A stretch of 64,000 nucleotides of DNA from positions 1 to 64,000 of the forward strand of contig JBKPDL010000068.1 in NCBI GenBank assembly GCA_046727855.1, read 5' to 3'. Source of the stretch: DASPWV01 sp046727855. Its GTDB lineage: Bacteria > Acidobacteriota > Vicinamibacteria > Vicinamibacterales > UBA2999. Within the stretch, counting starts at the first letter, position 1; every line of letters starts with the position of its first letter. Below the pieces are notes generated by a model that searched no databases, was not told the origin of the DNA, and saw nothing but the letters and a program-made list of their open reading frames with translations. Shown here one piece after another: positions 20,824 through 29,380 of the stretch. The position numbers and the translations under genes are program-made.

Positions 20824-22887
20824 CTACATGCTGGCGCCTGCCGTCGTGGTCGGTTTTGCCGCGGGCTTGTCTTCGCCGGGGACCTTCTCCCAGACATACG
20901 CGCGATTGTTGATCCACTTCTCGAACCACTCCATCTCCACCTGCAGCTTGAACAGGCGATGACGAAGCTCCGTCCAGCCGTGTCCTTCGCGCGGCGCGAC
21001 GTAGAGCTTGGTCGGCACGCCGTTGTACTTCAGCGCGCGATACATCTCCACCGACTGCGGCATCGGGACGCGGGGATCCTGCTCGCCGACAAGGAAGATC
21101 GTCGGCGTCTTCACGTTGGCGACGTTCTTGAGCGGCGAGTGGTTCCAATAGAGCTCGATCGGCGCGTTTTTCTGCCACGGCGTGCCGCCGAACCACGGCG
21201 TGCGGAACTCGCGATGATCGCTTTGCGCGTACATCGAGATCCAGTTGGCCGCGCCGGCGCCGCTGCTCGCGACCTTGAAGCGATCGGTGAAGGTGATGAT
21301 CTTGTTGGTCATGTGGCCGCCAGCGCTCCATCCCATCTTCACGAGCTTGTTGGGATCGGCGAGCCCCATCGCGATCACGGCGTCGGTCCCCGCCATCACG
21401 TCCAGGTGCGCCTGCTTGAAATAGCCGTTCACCATGTCGCGCAGAAACGCGTCGCCGTAGCCGGTGCTGCCGCGGTAGTTCGGACGTAGCACAGCGTAGC
21501 CTTTGCCCGCGTACACCTGCACGTCGCTGCTGAAGCCAAACTTGTCGGACGCCGCGGGTCCACCGTGCGTATAGACGATCAGCGGATAGCGCTGACCCTG
21601 CTGGTAATCGACCGGGTAATATAAGAGGCCCTCGACTTGCTGACCGTCCTGGCCCTTCCACGTGATCCGTTCCTGACGCGCGATCTTGAACTGCTGATCG
21701 ACGTAATCGAACACGCTGGTCACGCGTTTCGGGTCGCCGCCGCTCGCGGCGGGGAGCAGGTGCACCTCGGCGGGCCGTGTCGGCGTGTTGCGCGTGAACA
21801 CGAGGATATTTGCGCCGTCCGCGTAGCGCCAGTTGCCGATGTTGTGATCGCCTTTCGTGAGCGGCGTCATCTGTCCGGTCGCCACATCGACACGCAGCAG
21901 CTCGTTGTGCACACCCATGTTGGCAGACGCGAAGAGCGACTTGCCATCCGCCGACCAGACCGCGTTCTCGATCTCGAACGTCGTATTGGGCAGCAGCATC
22001 CGCGGCGTGCCTCCAGTCGCGGGAATCAGAAACAGCTTGTCGTTGTAATAGACGTCGAACTTGTCGTTGGTGCCGGAAGTGAAAACAACCGTGGAGTTGT
22101 CGGGTGACAGCGACGGATTGCCTTCGCCGACTTCGTTCTGGGTGAGCTGCTTCGCGTTGCTGCCGTCGGCGTCACTGACCCACACTTCGGCGAAACGGGA
22201 GTGCTCGAGGAGCGGCGACGGCGCACGTGACATCGCGATCTTCTTTCCATCGTTCGAGAGCTCGTAGGAGGTGACGCTGAAGTCGCCGTCCGTAATCTTC
22301 TTGGTCTGGCCGGTCAAGTCCGTCGTCCACAGATGGCGCTGTTTGAAGTTCGTCTCTTCGAACGTATACACATCGTCCTGGAGGCGATCTTTTTCTTTTT
22401 CGTCGGCGCTCTTGGCGTCGTTTGCCGCAAACCAGATCGCTTTGCCGTCGTGAGCCCACGTGAGGTCGCTCGGCGCCGCGCCGTGATTGGTCAAGCGCCG
22501 CGCTTCGCCGCCGTCCGCCTCGAGCAGATAAATCTGATTGTTCGTGTCGGGGTCACGCCGCGCGGTGAAGGCGATCGTCTTGCCATCGGGCGACCAGCGC
22601 GGGCCGGATTCACCGCGCTCGCCAAACGTGAGTTGCACCTGATTGGAGCCATCGACGTTGATGCGGTAGATGTGACCGACGCGCCGATTGTTCTTCCAGT
22701 CGGGCTTCTCCATCACAAACAGAATCTGTTTTCCGTCGGGTGAGACCTGCGGATCCGATAGCGTCGGCAACTCGATACTGTCGACGAAAGAAAGCGGACG
22801 CTTGCCCTGCGCCAAGGCGTGTTGCGAAGCCGCCGCCGTGACAAGCGCGGCGATGAGAATGAGCAGGGGGGTACGACGTGGCCGCAT
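20824..22887 (-). CDS. S9 family (prolyl oligopeptidase-type) peptidase, exported
   Basis: 687 residues. The ATG chosen has AAGGAG at 7 bases and opens a clear signal peptide (MRPRRTPLLILIAALVTAAA, cleavage after ALAQ). The N-terminal half is a WD40/TolB-like propeller with repeated SPDGK and W-ADGK units. The C-terminal half is an alpha/beta hydrolase with the nucleophile in GWSAGGHM, Asp in GEQDPRVP and His in REGHGW, so the triad is complete. It likely degrades oligopeptides in the periplasm or outside. It is divergent from a TonB-dependent receptor, a pairing that would suit peptide uptake. Confidence 0.92.
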   Translation of the reverse strand: MRPRRTPLLILIAALVTAAASQHALAQGKRPLSFVDSIELPTLSDPQVSPDGKQILFVMEKPDWKNNRRVGHIYRINVDGSNQVQLTFGERGESGPRWSPDGKTIAFTARRDPDTNNQIYLLEADGGEARRLTNHGAAPSDLTWAHDGKAIWFAANDAKSADEKEKDRLQDDVYTFEETNFKQRHLWTTDLTGQTKKITDGDFSVTSYELSNDGKKIAMSRAPSPLLEHSRFAEVWVSDADGSNAKQLTQNEVGEGNPSLSPDNSTVVFTSGTNDKFDVYYNDKLFLIPATGGTPRMLLPNTTFEIENAVWSADGKSLFASANMGVHNELLRVDVATGQMTPLTKGDHNIGNWRYADGANILVFTRNTPTRPAEVHLLPAASGGDPKRVTSVFDYVDQQFKIARQERITWKGQDGQQVEGLLYYPVDYQQGQRYPLIVYTHGGPAASDKFGFSSDVQVYAGKGYAVLRPNYRGSTGYGDAFLRDMVNGYFKQAHLDVMAGTDAVIAMGLADPNKLVKMGWSAGGHMTNKIITFTDRFKVASSGAGAANWISMYAQSDHREFRTPWFGGTPWQKNAPIELYWNHSPLKNVANVKTPTIFLVGEQDPRVPMPQSVEMYRALKYNGVPTKLYVAPREGHGWTELRHRLFKLQVEMEWFEKWINNRAYVWEKVPGEDKPAAKPTTTAGASM

Positions 22888-23073
22888 GGTGAACTCCTTG
22901 CGAAAACTGGCCTGAATTTCGCGATTGTACGGCAAAACCGGTGCTTTTCGTCCCGCAAATCGTCGTTGGCAACAGTCGAGCCCTCTTGACTGAGCGAGCG
23001 CGGCGGCGCATAACAGTCTGTTATTCCCGGTTGTTTACAACCTTTCGCGCTGAACTCTGGCAGGAGGATGGAA

Positions 23074-26000
23074 ATGTTCCGTGCCGTTGTCGCGTTCTTC
23101 GTTGTGGTTTCTCTCACTCCCCCCGATGTTGCGGTCGCGCAGACCGGTTCCGGCAGTCTGCGCGGCTACGTGCGTGACGAGCAAGGTGGAGCGCTTCCGG
23201 GCGCAACCGTCACGGCGACGAGTCCCGAATTGCTGGCGCCGTCAACCGGCGTGACCGACGCCAGCGGCTTTTATCGATTGCCGAATCTCCCGCCCGGCAC
23301 CTACACGCTGAGTGTGGAGCTGCAGGGCTTCTCCGCGCATAAGCAGGAAGGCATCCTGCTGCGCGGCGGCGCAAATTTCCAGGTCGATGTCGAGATGAAG
23401 ATCGGCGCGCTGGCAGAGACCATCACCGTGTCCGGCGAATCGCCGATGCTCGAGGTGTCAAAGCCTGGCAACGTGTTGAACATCGACGGCGAATTCCAGA
23501 AGAACCTCGTGATTCAGTCGCGGCGAAACTGGACTGACTTCCTCGAAATCACGCCCGGCGTTCATTCGCGACCCTTCGACGATGGTAGTGGGCGCATGGT
23601 GTATTTCGGCCACGCCACGGAACACTTTGCACACGTGGTGCAGCTCGAAGGCATGCAGGCCGGCAACTACAACGACTTCCAACTGACGTACGTGCAGATG
23701 GGGACCGACATGATCGCGGACACGCAGGTCAAAACCGGTGGAGCGGAAGCCTCGACGCCGATGGGGACTGGCCTTGCGATCAACGTGATCACCAAGAGCG
23801 GCGGGAACGTGTTCCGCGGCACCGCGGGCTTCGCGTATCAGCCGTTTGACTGGAACGCAGACAACACGAGCGCGCGTACGGTGTTCGCGCTGCCGCCCGA
23901 ACTTCGCGCCGTTTCCGGCTGTCCGAACGGCGAGTGCATTTCGACCGGCGGCAGTCCGGTGCAGTCGGAGATCAAGCAGCTCGACGCTTCGTTCGGCGGC
24001 CCGATCATGAAAGACAAAGTGTGGTTCTTCGGCTCGTTGCGCGTATCACGCGTGCAGACGTCGATCGGCCGCATCGACAAGCAGCTGAACGACATCCAGA
24101 CCTACTATCCGGATCGTGAGCTGTTCAACAACCAGGCGAAGGGGTATCAGCCCTATGTGAAAGTCACGAGTCGTCTCGGCCAGGCGCATGAGCTCGCGAC
24201 GATCTTCCAGCGTGATCGCCTCGATGGGCAGCCGAACTGGGAGTGGTACTTCGATCCGTTCGATGCGTATTCGAACGGCGGCAACCTGTATAGCGCCAAG
24301 CTGACGTCGGCGTGGAGCTCGAATATCTCGACGACGTTCTCAGCCGGCTACAACGACAAGGGCGGCGCCACTCAAGACACCTACAAGGCATTTGGCTTCG
24401 AGGGCACGGGGCCGCGCGTCGAAGTGTATGAAGGTTCCCAGCTCAGGAGCGGGCTGCGCACCGGTAACTCGCTGATCCTCGAGGGCAGCAATCTCGATTA
24501 CGAGACGTACGCGCCCGCGTCACTATGGATGATTCGTGGCGACCTGACGTGGTTCAAACAAGGATTTGCCGGCTCGCACGAAGTGCAGACCGGGTTCTTC
24601 ATGGAGCCCCGGAATACCTACGATCAGATTCGCCATTACAACAACAACGGATTCGAATTCGAGCGGTACAGCACCACCGCCAGTGGAACGTTGCAGCCGT
24701 TCTATCGCGAGTACGCCGATCCGCTCGACATCACAACACGCATCGCCCGCGACAGCAATTACGCGGTCTACATGCAGGACGGCTGGAAGCCTAATGGGCG
24801 CTTGACGGCTAACATCGGGCTCCGTGCCGACTTCGTGCGACGTGTCGACGAGGTGTTCAACATCACTCGACAGTCGTCGTGGACGATCCAGCCGCGCGTC
24901 GGCTTCACATATCTCGTCACCTCAGACGCCCGCAACGTGCTGCGTGGCAGCTGGGCGCGACTGGGTGAGCAAGTGATGGGCCGAGATGCGGTGACCACGT
25001 TCGGCGCAGACAACACCGTGTCGTTCCGGCGTGAGTACGACAACGATCTCAACGGCGTCTTCGGCGAGGCGGGCAAAAACGAGGTCGTGCTGCGGCCCGC
25101 GTCGACGACCACGATCGCCGCCGAGCAGATCGATCCCGACTTGCATCAGCCCTACCTCGACGAAGCGATCATCGGGTTCCGCAAGCAGTTCGGCGGTCAG
25201 ATCGGCCTCGATGCCGCCTACATCAACCGCGCCTACAACGACATGTGGGCGGACGTCGAAATCAACGGATTCTGGCCGTCAGCGCCGGGACAGCCGTTTG
25301 GCGGGTGGGGCAAGATCGATCCGAATCGCGGTGAGATCCTGCGTCAGACCAACAACAGCTGGAGTCAATTGAAATATCAGGCCGTGGAGATCACGCTGAC
25401 GAAGAACATGTCGAACGGCTTCCAGTTCATGGCCGGGTTCAATCGCCAGTGGCACAAAATGACGGGGACCTGGAACCCGACCGATCGCGCCGGGTTTATT
25501 CACCCGAACGCGTTTGCGAATGACAAGAATCTCTACATGCCACGCGGCAACAACGATCGCAACTCGTTGCCCGATACGGGCAATGCGCTGAGTTATGGCC
25601 CGACGTGGATGAAGTACCGGATGAATTTCGGCGGTGTGTGGCGCGCGCCGTACGATCTCACGGTCGCTGGCAACGTCACCGTGCAGGCGGGTCCGTGGTC
25701 GGGAGCGATCCTGCAGCAGCTGCCCGAGGACGATCCAGCCATCTTGGCCTACGGCCCGGCGACGTTCAGGCTTCCGAACGGCACGTCGCAGGCCAACCCG
25801 CTGGCGACGCGCAACCGCTACGTGTATGCCACGCGCGGCGAAGGACAGCTGCGGGCGCCCGCGATCACGACTGTCGGCCTGAAGGTCGGACGCGTGATCC
25901 GCTTCGCCGGACGTGAAGTGGAGGTCGCCGGCAACATCTTCAACCTGCTCAATGCCGGCGATTTCACGCAGTTCACGTACAACAGCGCCTACCAGAGCTG

Positions 26001-26076
26001 GAGCACGAATTTCCTGCAGATGCGCAATCGCCAGCCCGCTCGCGCCTTCCAGCTGACGACCGTCTTCCGCTTCTGA
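23074..26076 (+). CDS. TonB-dependent receptor with N-terminal carboxypeptidase-regulatory-like domain
   Basis: About 1000 residues. Signal peptide (MFRAVVAFFVVVSLTPPDVAVAQ), then a carboxypeptidase-regulatory-like beta-sandwich (GSLRGYVRDEQGGALPGATV... LPPGTYTLSVELQGF), a plug region (about 120-240, with INVITKSGGNVFRGTAGF) and a long beta-barrel ending in TTVFRF with the terminal Phe of outer-membrane proteins. AGGAGG lies 6 bases before this ATG; an ATG two codons upstream touches the ribosome site and is less likely. This OmpA/SusC-like architecture is common in Acidobacteriota. The substrate is unknown; the divergent peptidase hints at peptides. Confidence 0.92.
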   Translation: MFRAVVAFFVVVSLTPPDVAVAQTGSGSLRGYVRDEQGGALPGATVTATSPELLAPSTGVTDASGFYRLPNLPPGTYTLSVELQGFSAHKQEGILLRGGANFQVDVEMKIGALAETITVSGESPMLEVSKPGNVLNIDGEFQKNLVIQSRRNWTDFLEITPGVHSRPFDDGSGRMVYFGHATEHFAHVVQLEGMQAGNYNDFQLTYVQMGTDMIADTQVKTGGAEASTPMGTGLAINVITKSGGNVFRGTAGFAYQPFDWNADNTSARTVFALPPELRAVSGCPNGECISTGGSPVQSEIKQLDASFGGPIMKDKVWFFGSLRVSRVQTSIGRIDKQLNDIQTYYPDRELFNNQAKGYQPYVKVTSRLGQAHELATIFQRDRLDGQPNWEWYFDPFDAYSNGGNLYSAKLTSAWSSNISTTFSAGYNDKGGATQDTYKAFGFEGTGPRVEVYEGSQLRSGLRTGNSLILEGSNLDYETYAPASLWMIRGDLTWFKQGFAGSHEVQTGFFMEPRNTYDQIRHYNNNGFEFERYSTTASGTLQPFYREYADPLDITTRIARDSNYAVYMQDGWKPNGRLTANIGLRADFVRRVDEVFNITRQSSWTIQPRVGFTYLVTSDARNVLRGSWARLGEQVMGRDAVTTFGADNTVSFRREYDNDLNGVFGEAGKNEVVLRPASTTTIAAEQIDPDLHQPYLDEAIIGFRKQFGGQIGLDAAYINRAYNDMWADVEINGFWPSAPGQPFGGWGKIDPNRGEILRQTNNSWSQLKYQAVEITLTKNMSNGFQFMAGFNRQWHKMTGTWNPTDRAGFIHPNAFANDKNLYMPRGNNDRNSLPDTGNALSYGPTWMKYRMNFGGVWRAPYDLTVAGNVTVQAGPWSGAILQQLPEDDPAILAYGPATFRLPNGTSQANPLATRNRYVYATRGEGQLRAPAITTVGLKVGRVIRFAGREVEVAGNIFNLLNAGDFTQFTYNSAYQSWSTNFLQMRNRQPARAFQLTTVFRF

Positions 26077-26127
26077 CACGGAGAACACGGAAACGGGACT
26101 GTCGATTGTCCCGGAAACACGGAAACT

Positions 26128-26155
26128 ACGGGCCGGCTCTTTTGAGCCGGCCCGT
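26128..26155 (+). terminator. Terminator hairpin after the TonB-dependent receptor
   Basis: A perfect 12-bp stem, ACGGGCCGGCTC and GAGCCGGCCCGT, closes a TTTT loop about 50 bases after the receptor stop. It is followed by TGCGTTTC, only a weak T-rich tract, so termination may be intrinsic but not strong. Confidence 0.7.
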
Positions 26156-26170
26156 TGCGTTTCAGGGCAT

Positions 26171-26187
26171 GCGGATCTAAAGTCCGC
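26171..26187. repeat. Degenerate REP-like hairpin before the CapA-like gene
   Basis: GCGGAT..GTCCGC around a CTAAA loop. It resembles the CGCGGACCT/AGGTCCGCG half of the element at 58371-58390. It ends two bases before the ATG of the CapA-like gene, which has no visible Shine-Dalgarno sequence. Confidence 0.4.
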
Positions 26188-26189
26188 GC

Positions 26190-27548
26190 ATGAAGACCCG
26201 CATTTCAGTTCTCTTCCTGCTCATCGGCCTCGCCTCGACCCATTTGCTCGGGCAGCAGCCCGCCGATTTCACCTTTGCGTTGACCGGCGACTCGATCATC
26301 ACGCGCAAGCTCTCCGTTTATACCGAGCCAGCCTTCACGCGCGTCATCGAGCTGGTGCGCGGGGCCGATGCCGCGTTCACCAATCTCGAGATGTTGTTCC
26401 ACGACTACGAGCCGTACGCGATGAACGAGAGCGGCGGCACCTACATGCGCGCCGAGCCGGCGCTGGTCAAAGAGCTGGTGTGGGCCGGATTCGACATGGT
26501 GTCGCGCGCCAACAATCACAGCGGCGATTACGGCGTGCTCGGGATGAACCTGACGACGAAGTACGTGGCCGAAGCGGGACTGGTGCAGGCCGGTGTTGGC
26601 CAGAGCCTGGCCGAGGCGCGCGAGGCGAAGTTCCTGGAGAGCACGAAGGGACGGGTGGCGCTCATTTCCGTCGCCTCGACCTTCACGCCGCATTCAGTTG
26701 CGGGCCGCACGCGCGGCGACATGCCGGCGCGGCCCGGGCTCAACCCGCTGCGCTTCACCACCATCACAACGGTGACGCCGCAGCGTTTGACCGAATTGCG
26801 GCAGATCCTCGCCGAGATCAACGGCCGTCCGCCGCAAGGCGGCGGCGATGCCATCAACTTCTTTGGCCGCCGCATCGTCGCGGGCGAGAAGCCCGGTGTG
26901 CGCACCGAACCGAACAAAGAGGACATGGCCGAGATCGCCGGAGTGGTCAAAAACGCCGCTGGCCTCGCCGACTACACCATTGTCACCATTCACGCGCACG
27001 AGGGCGGGCGGGAACGGACGCTGCCCGCCGATTTCCTTGTGCCCTTCGCGCGCGCCATGGTGGACGCGGGTGCAGATATGTTCGTCGGCCACGGGCCGCA
27101 CGTCCTGCGCGGCATCGAGATCTACAAAGGCAAGCCGATCCTCTACAGCCTTGGCGACTTCATCTTTCAAAACGAAACCCTGCTGCGGCTGCCGAGCGAA
27201 AACTACGAAAGCCAGAACCTCGGTCCCACGGCCGGCGTCAATGATTTCAACGACGCGCGATTCAACTTCGACAAAAGCGGGTTCCCGGCGGATCGGATGA
27301 TCTGGGAAGCAGTGGTTGCCATGCCGAAATTCCGCGGCGATCGCCTGATTGAGCTCGCTCTCCATCCCATCACGCTCGGATTTGGCAAAGCGCGCAGCGT
27401 GCGCGGCCGGCCGCAGTTTGCCGACGGTGAGCTCGGCGCGAAGATCCTGGGCGATATCACGAAGTTGTCGGCGGAGATGGGAACGAAGATCACGGTTCGC
27501 GCCGGAATCGGTTACGTGGAGCTGACGCAGAGCACGTCGAGCCAATAA
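26190..27548 (+). CDS. CapA family (PGA_cap) metallophosphatase-like protein, exported
   Basis: 452 residues. The signal peptide MKTRISVLFLLIGLASTHLLGQQ is followed by the PGA_cap domain of the poly-gamma-glutamate CapA family, a calcineurin-like metallophosphatase fold: FALTGDSII (metal-binding Asp), FTNLEML, FDMVSRANNHSGDYG (Asn-His), TIVTIHAHEGG, and MFVGHGPHVLRGIEIYKGK (GHGPH metal site) then ILYSLGDFIF. No capB/capC lies nearby, so a role in capsule synthesis is unlikely here. Many such orphan proteins are secreted phosphatase-like enzymes of unknown substrate. There is no clear Shine-Dalgarno site; a REP-like hairpin abuts the start. Confidence 0.88.
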   Translation: MKTRISVLFLLIGLASTHLLGQQPADFTFALTGDSIITRKLSVYTEPAFTRVIELVRGADAAFTNLEMLFHDYEPYAMNESGGTYMRAEPALVKELVWAGFDMVSRANNHSGDYGVLGMNLTTKYVAEAGLVQAGVGQSLAEAREAKFLESTKGRVALISVASTFTPHSVAGRTRGDMPARPGLNPLRFTTITTVTPQRLTELRQILAEINGRPPQGGGDAINFFGRRIVAGEKPGVRTEPNKEDMAEIAGVVKNAAGLADYTIVTIHAHEGGRERTLPADFLVPFARAMVDAGADMFVGHGPHVLRGIEIYKGKPILYSLGDFIFQNETLLRLPSENYESQNLGPTAGVNDFNDARFNFDKSGFPADRMIWEAVVAMPKFRGDRLIELALHPITLGFGKARSVRGRPQFADGELGAKILGDITKLSAEMGTKITVRAGIGYVELTQSTSSQ

Positions 27549-27567
27549 GTGACACGTGAATCTGGAA

Positions 27568-27604
27568 ATCTCCAAATTTTCTCCAAATCTCCAAATCTCG
27601 AGAT
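27568..27604. repeat. CTCCAAAT-type intergenic tract
   Basis: An AT-rich tract made of repeated CTCCAAAT units ending in the palindrome ATCTCGAGAT, between the CapA-like and amidohydrolase genes. Almost the same sequence occurs in inverse orientation at 33838-33873, and a looser version (CACCAAATCACCAAAT) near 20721-20750. Confidence 0.65.
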
Positions 27605-27636
27605 CGCCAAATTCAGGTTTCTGAGGAGTGTCAGTA

Positions 27637-29346
27637 ATGCAGAAACTGTCCCGCAAAGAATTCCTCGGCTTCGGCGCCGCGCTTGCCGGGGCTGCCAGTG
27701 CCACCGCCATCGGCCCCGACTTCGCGCCCGAAGCGGCGCAAACGGCGTCGCCATCGCGCGTCGAGCCCGATCTGATCGTCGTCAACGCAAAGATCTACAC
27801 GATCGATCCGGCGATGCCGCGCGCAGAAGCGTTTGCGGTGAAGAACGGCCGCTTTGTCGCCGTAGGATCGAGCGGCGACGTGCGCAATCTCGCGACTCCG
27901 CGCACGCAGGTGATCGACGCGCAAAACATGACCGTGACGCCTGGCTTCATCGACTGCCACGCGCACGTCAGCGGCGTCGATGAGCTCTACGGCGTCAACG
28001 GCAACGTGCCGCGTGTGCGCGAGTTGCAGGCGGCGATCAAGAAAAAGGTCGAGTCCACGGCGCCCGATTATTGGATTGACGTCTCGATGTTCGACGACAC
28101 CAAACTCGACGTCGAGCTCACGCGCAAGCATCTCGACGAGGTCGCGCCCAATAATCCCGTGGCAGTGAATCATCGGGGCGGCCATACCAGCTGGTACAAC
28201 AGCAAGGCGCTCGAACTCGCGGGGATCACGAAAGACACAAAGGATCCCGAGCACGGCCGGTTCTTCAGGGGACCGGACGGCGAGCTCACCGGACGCGTCG
28301 CCGAGCTCGCACGCGGTGTCTTCAGCGGCAAGGGAAAGCGCGAAGCCTTCTCGCCGGAACAGCAGCGTCAGCGCGGCCGGTCCGGCATGGCGCACATCTC
28401 GAAGTTGATGACGGCGGTCGGGCTGACGACGGTACACGACGCGGGCGCCAATCGCGCGCGCATCCTCGCTTTCGAGGACGCGTACAAGAATGGCGAGCTG
28501 CGTCACCGCGCCTACTTCCTGGCGCGTGGCGCCGAGACGTTCAACGGGTTCAAAGCGGCTGGGCTCTATACGAACTTCGGCAACGAGTGGCTGCGGCTTG
28601 CGGGGGTGAAGTTCGCGGCCGACGGCTCCGCATCAGAACGAACGATGCGCATGAGCACACCCTACGTCGGCACAAACGACTACGGCATTCTGACGATGAC
28701 GCAGCAGGAGATCGATGAAGCCGTTGAGGATGCGCACGCCCATGATTTTCGCGTCGCCATTCATGCCAACGGCGATGTCACCATCGACATGGTCTTGAAG
28801 GCGTACGAAAAGGCCCTGGCCAAGCGGCCCGATCCAAACCGCCGCCATCGCATCGAGCACTGTACGCTCGTCAATCCCGATCTGCTCAAGCGCATCAAGG
28901 CCAATGGCGTGATTCCGACGCCGTTCTGGACCTATGTCTACTATCACGGCGAAAAATGGGCGCAGTACGGCGACGAGAAGCTGCGCTGGATGTTTGCGCA
29001 CCGCTCGTTCCTCGACTACGGCATCCCAGTGCCCGGCGCGTCGGATTACGTACCCGGTCCCTACGATCCGCTCATGGCTATTCAGAGCATGGTCACACGC
29101 AAGGACTATCGCGGACGGGAATGGGGGCCGAATCAGAAGGTGACGGTCGACGAAGCGCTCAAGATCGCGACCGCGCACGGTGCGTGGGCGTCCTACGAGG
29201 AGGATCTGAAAGGGACGATTACCTCAGGCAAGTACGCCGACTTTGTGATCCTTGAACAGGACCCACACGACGTGCCGCCCGACACGATCAAGGACATCAA
29301 GGTGGTGCGGACGGTCGTGGGAGGAAAGACGGTGCACGAAGCGTAA
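27637..29346 (+). CDS. Amidohydrolase family protein (YtcJ-like), Tat-exported
   Basis: 569 residues. The ATG with GAGGAG at 8 bases is preferred to a GTG nine bases upstream that touches the ribosome site. The N-terminus LSRKEFLGFGAALAGAASA looks like a twin-Arg-type signal (single Arg-Lys variant). The amidohydrolase_3 fold follows: a small beta-domain (LIVVNAKIYTIDPAMPRAEAFAV), the metal site GFIDCHAHV, NHRGGHTSWYNS, a later His in RVAIHANGD, RHRIEHC, and a closing beta-strand with GKYADFVILEQDP. These enzymes hydrolyse amides, lactams or related C-N bonds in the periplasm. The substrate cannot be told. Confidence 0.9.
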   Translation: MQKLSRKEFLGFGAALAGAASATAIGPDFAPEAAQTASPSRVEPDLIVVNAKIYTIDPAMPRAEAFAVKNGRFVAVGSSGDVRNLATPRTQVIDAQNMTVTPGFIDCHAHVSGVDELYGVNGNVPRVRELQAAIKKKVESTAPDYWIDVSMFDDTKLDVELTRKHLDEVAPNNPVAVNHRGGHTSWYNSKALELAGITKDTKDPEHGRFFRGPDGELTGRVAELARGVFSGKGKREAFSPEQQRQRGRSGMAHISKLMTAVGLTTVHDAGANRARILAFEDAYKNGELRHRAYFLARGAETFNGFKAAGLYTNFGNEWLRLAGVKFAADGSASERTMRMSTPYVGTNDYGILTMTQQEIDEAVEDAHAHDFRVAIHANGDVTIDMVLKAYEKALAKRPDPNRRHRIEHCTLVNPDLLKRIKANGVIPTPFWTYVYYHGEKWAQYGDEKLRWMFAHRSFLDYGIPVPGASDYVPGPYDPLMAIQSMVTRKDYRGREWGPNQKVTVDEALKIATAHGAWASYEEDLKGTITSGKYADFVILEQDPHDVPPDTIKDIKVVRTVVGGKTVHEA

Positions 29347-29380
29347 AACTTACATGCCCCCACGTGGCGCCGGCGTAGAT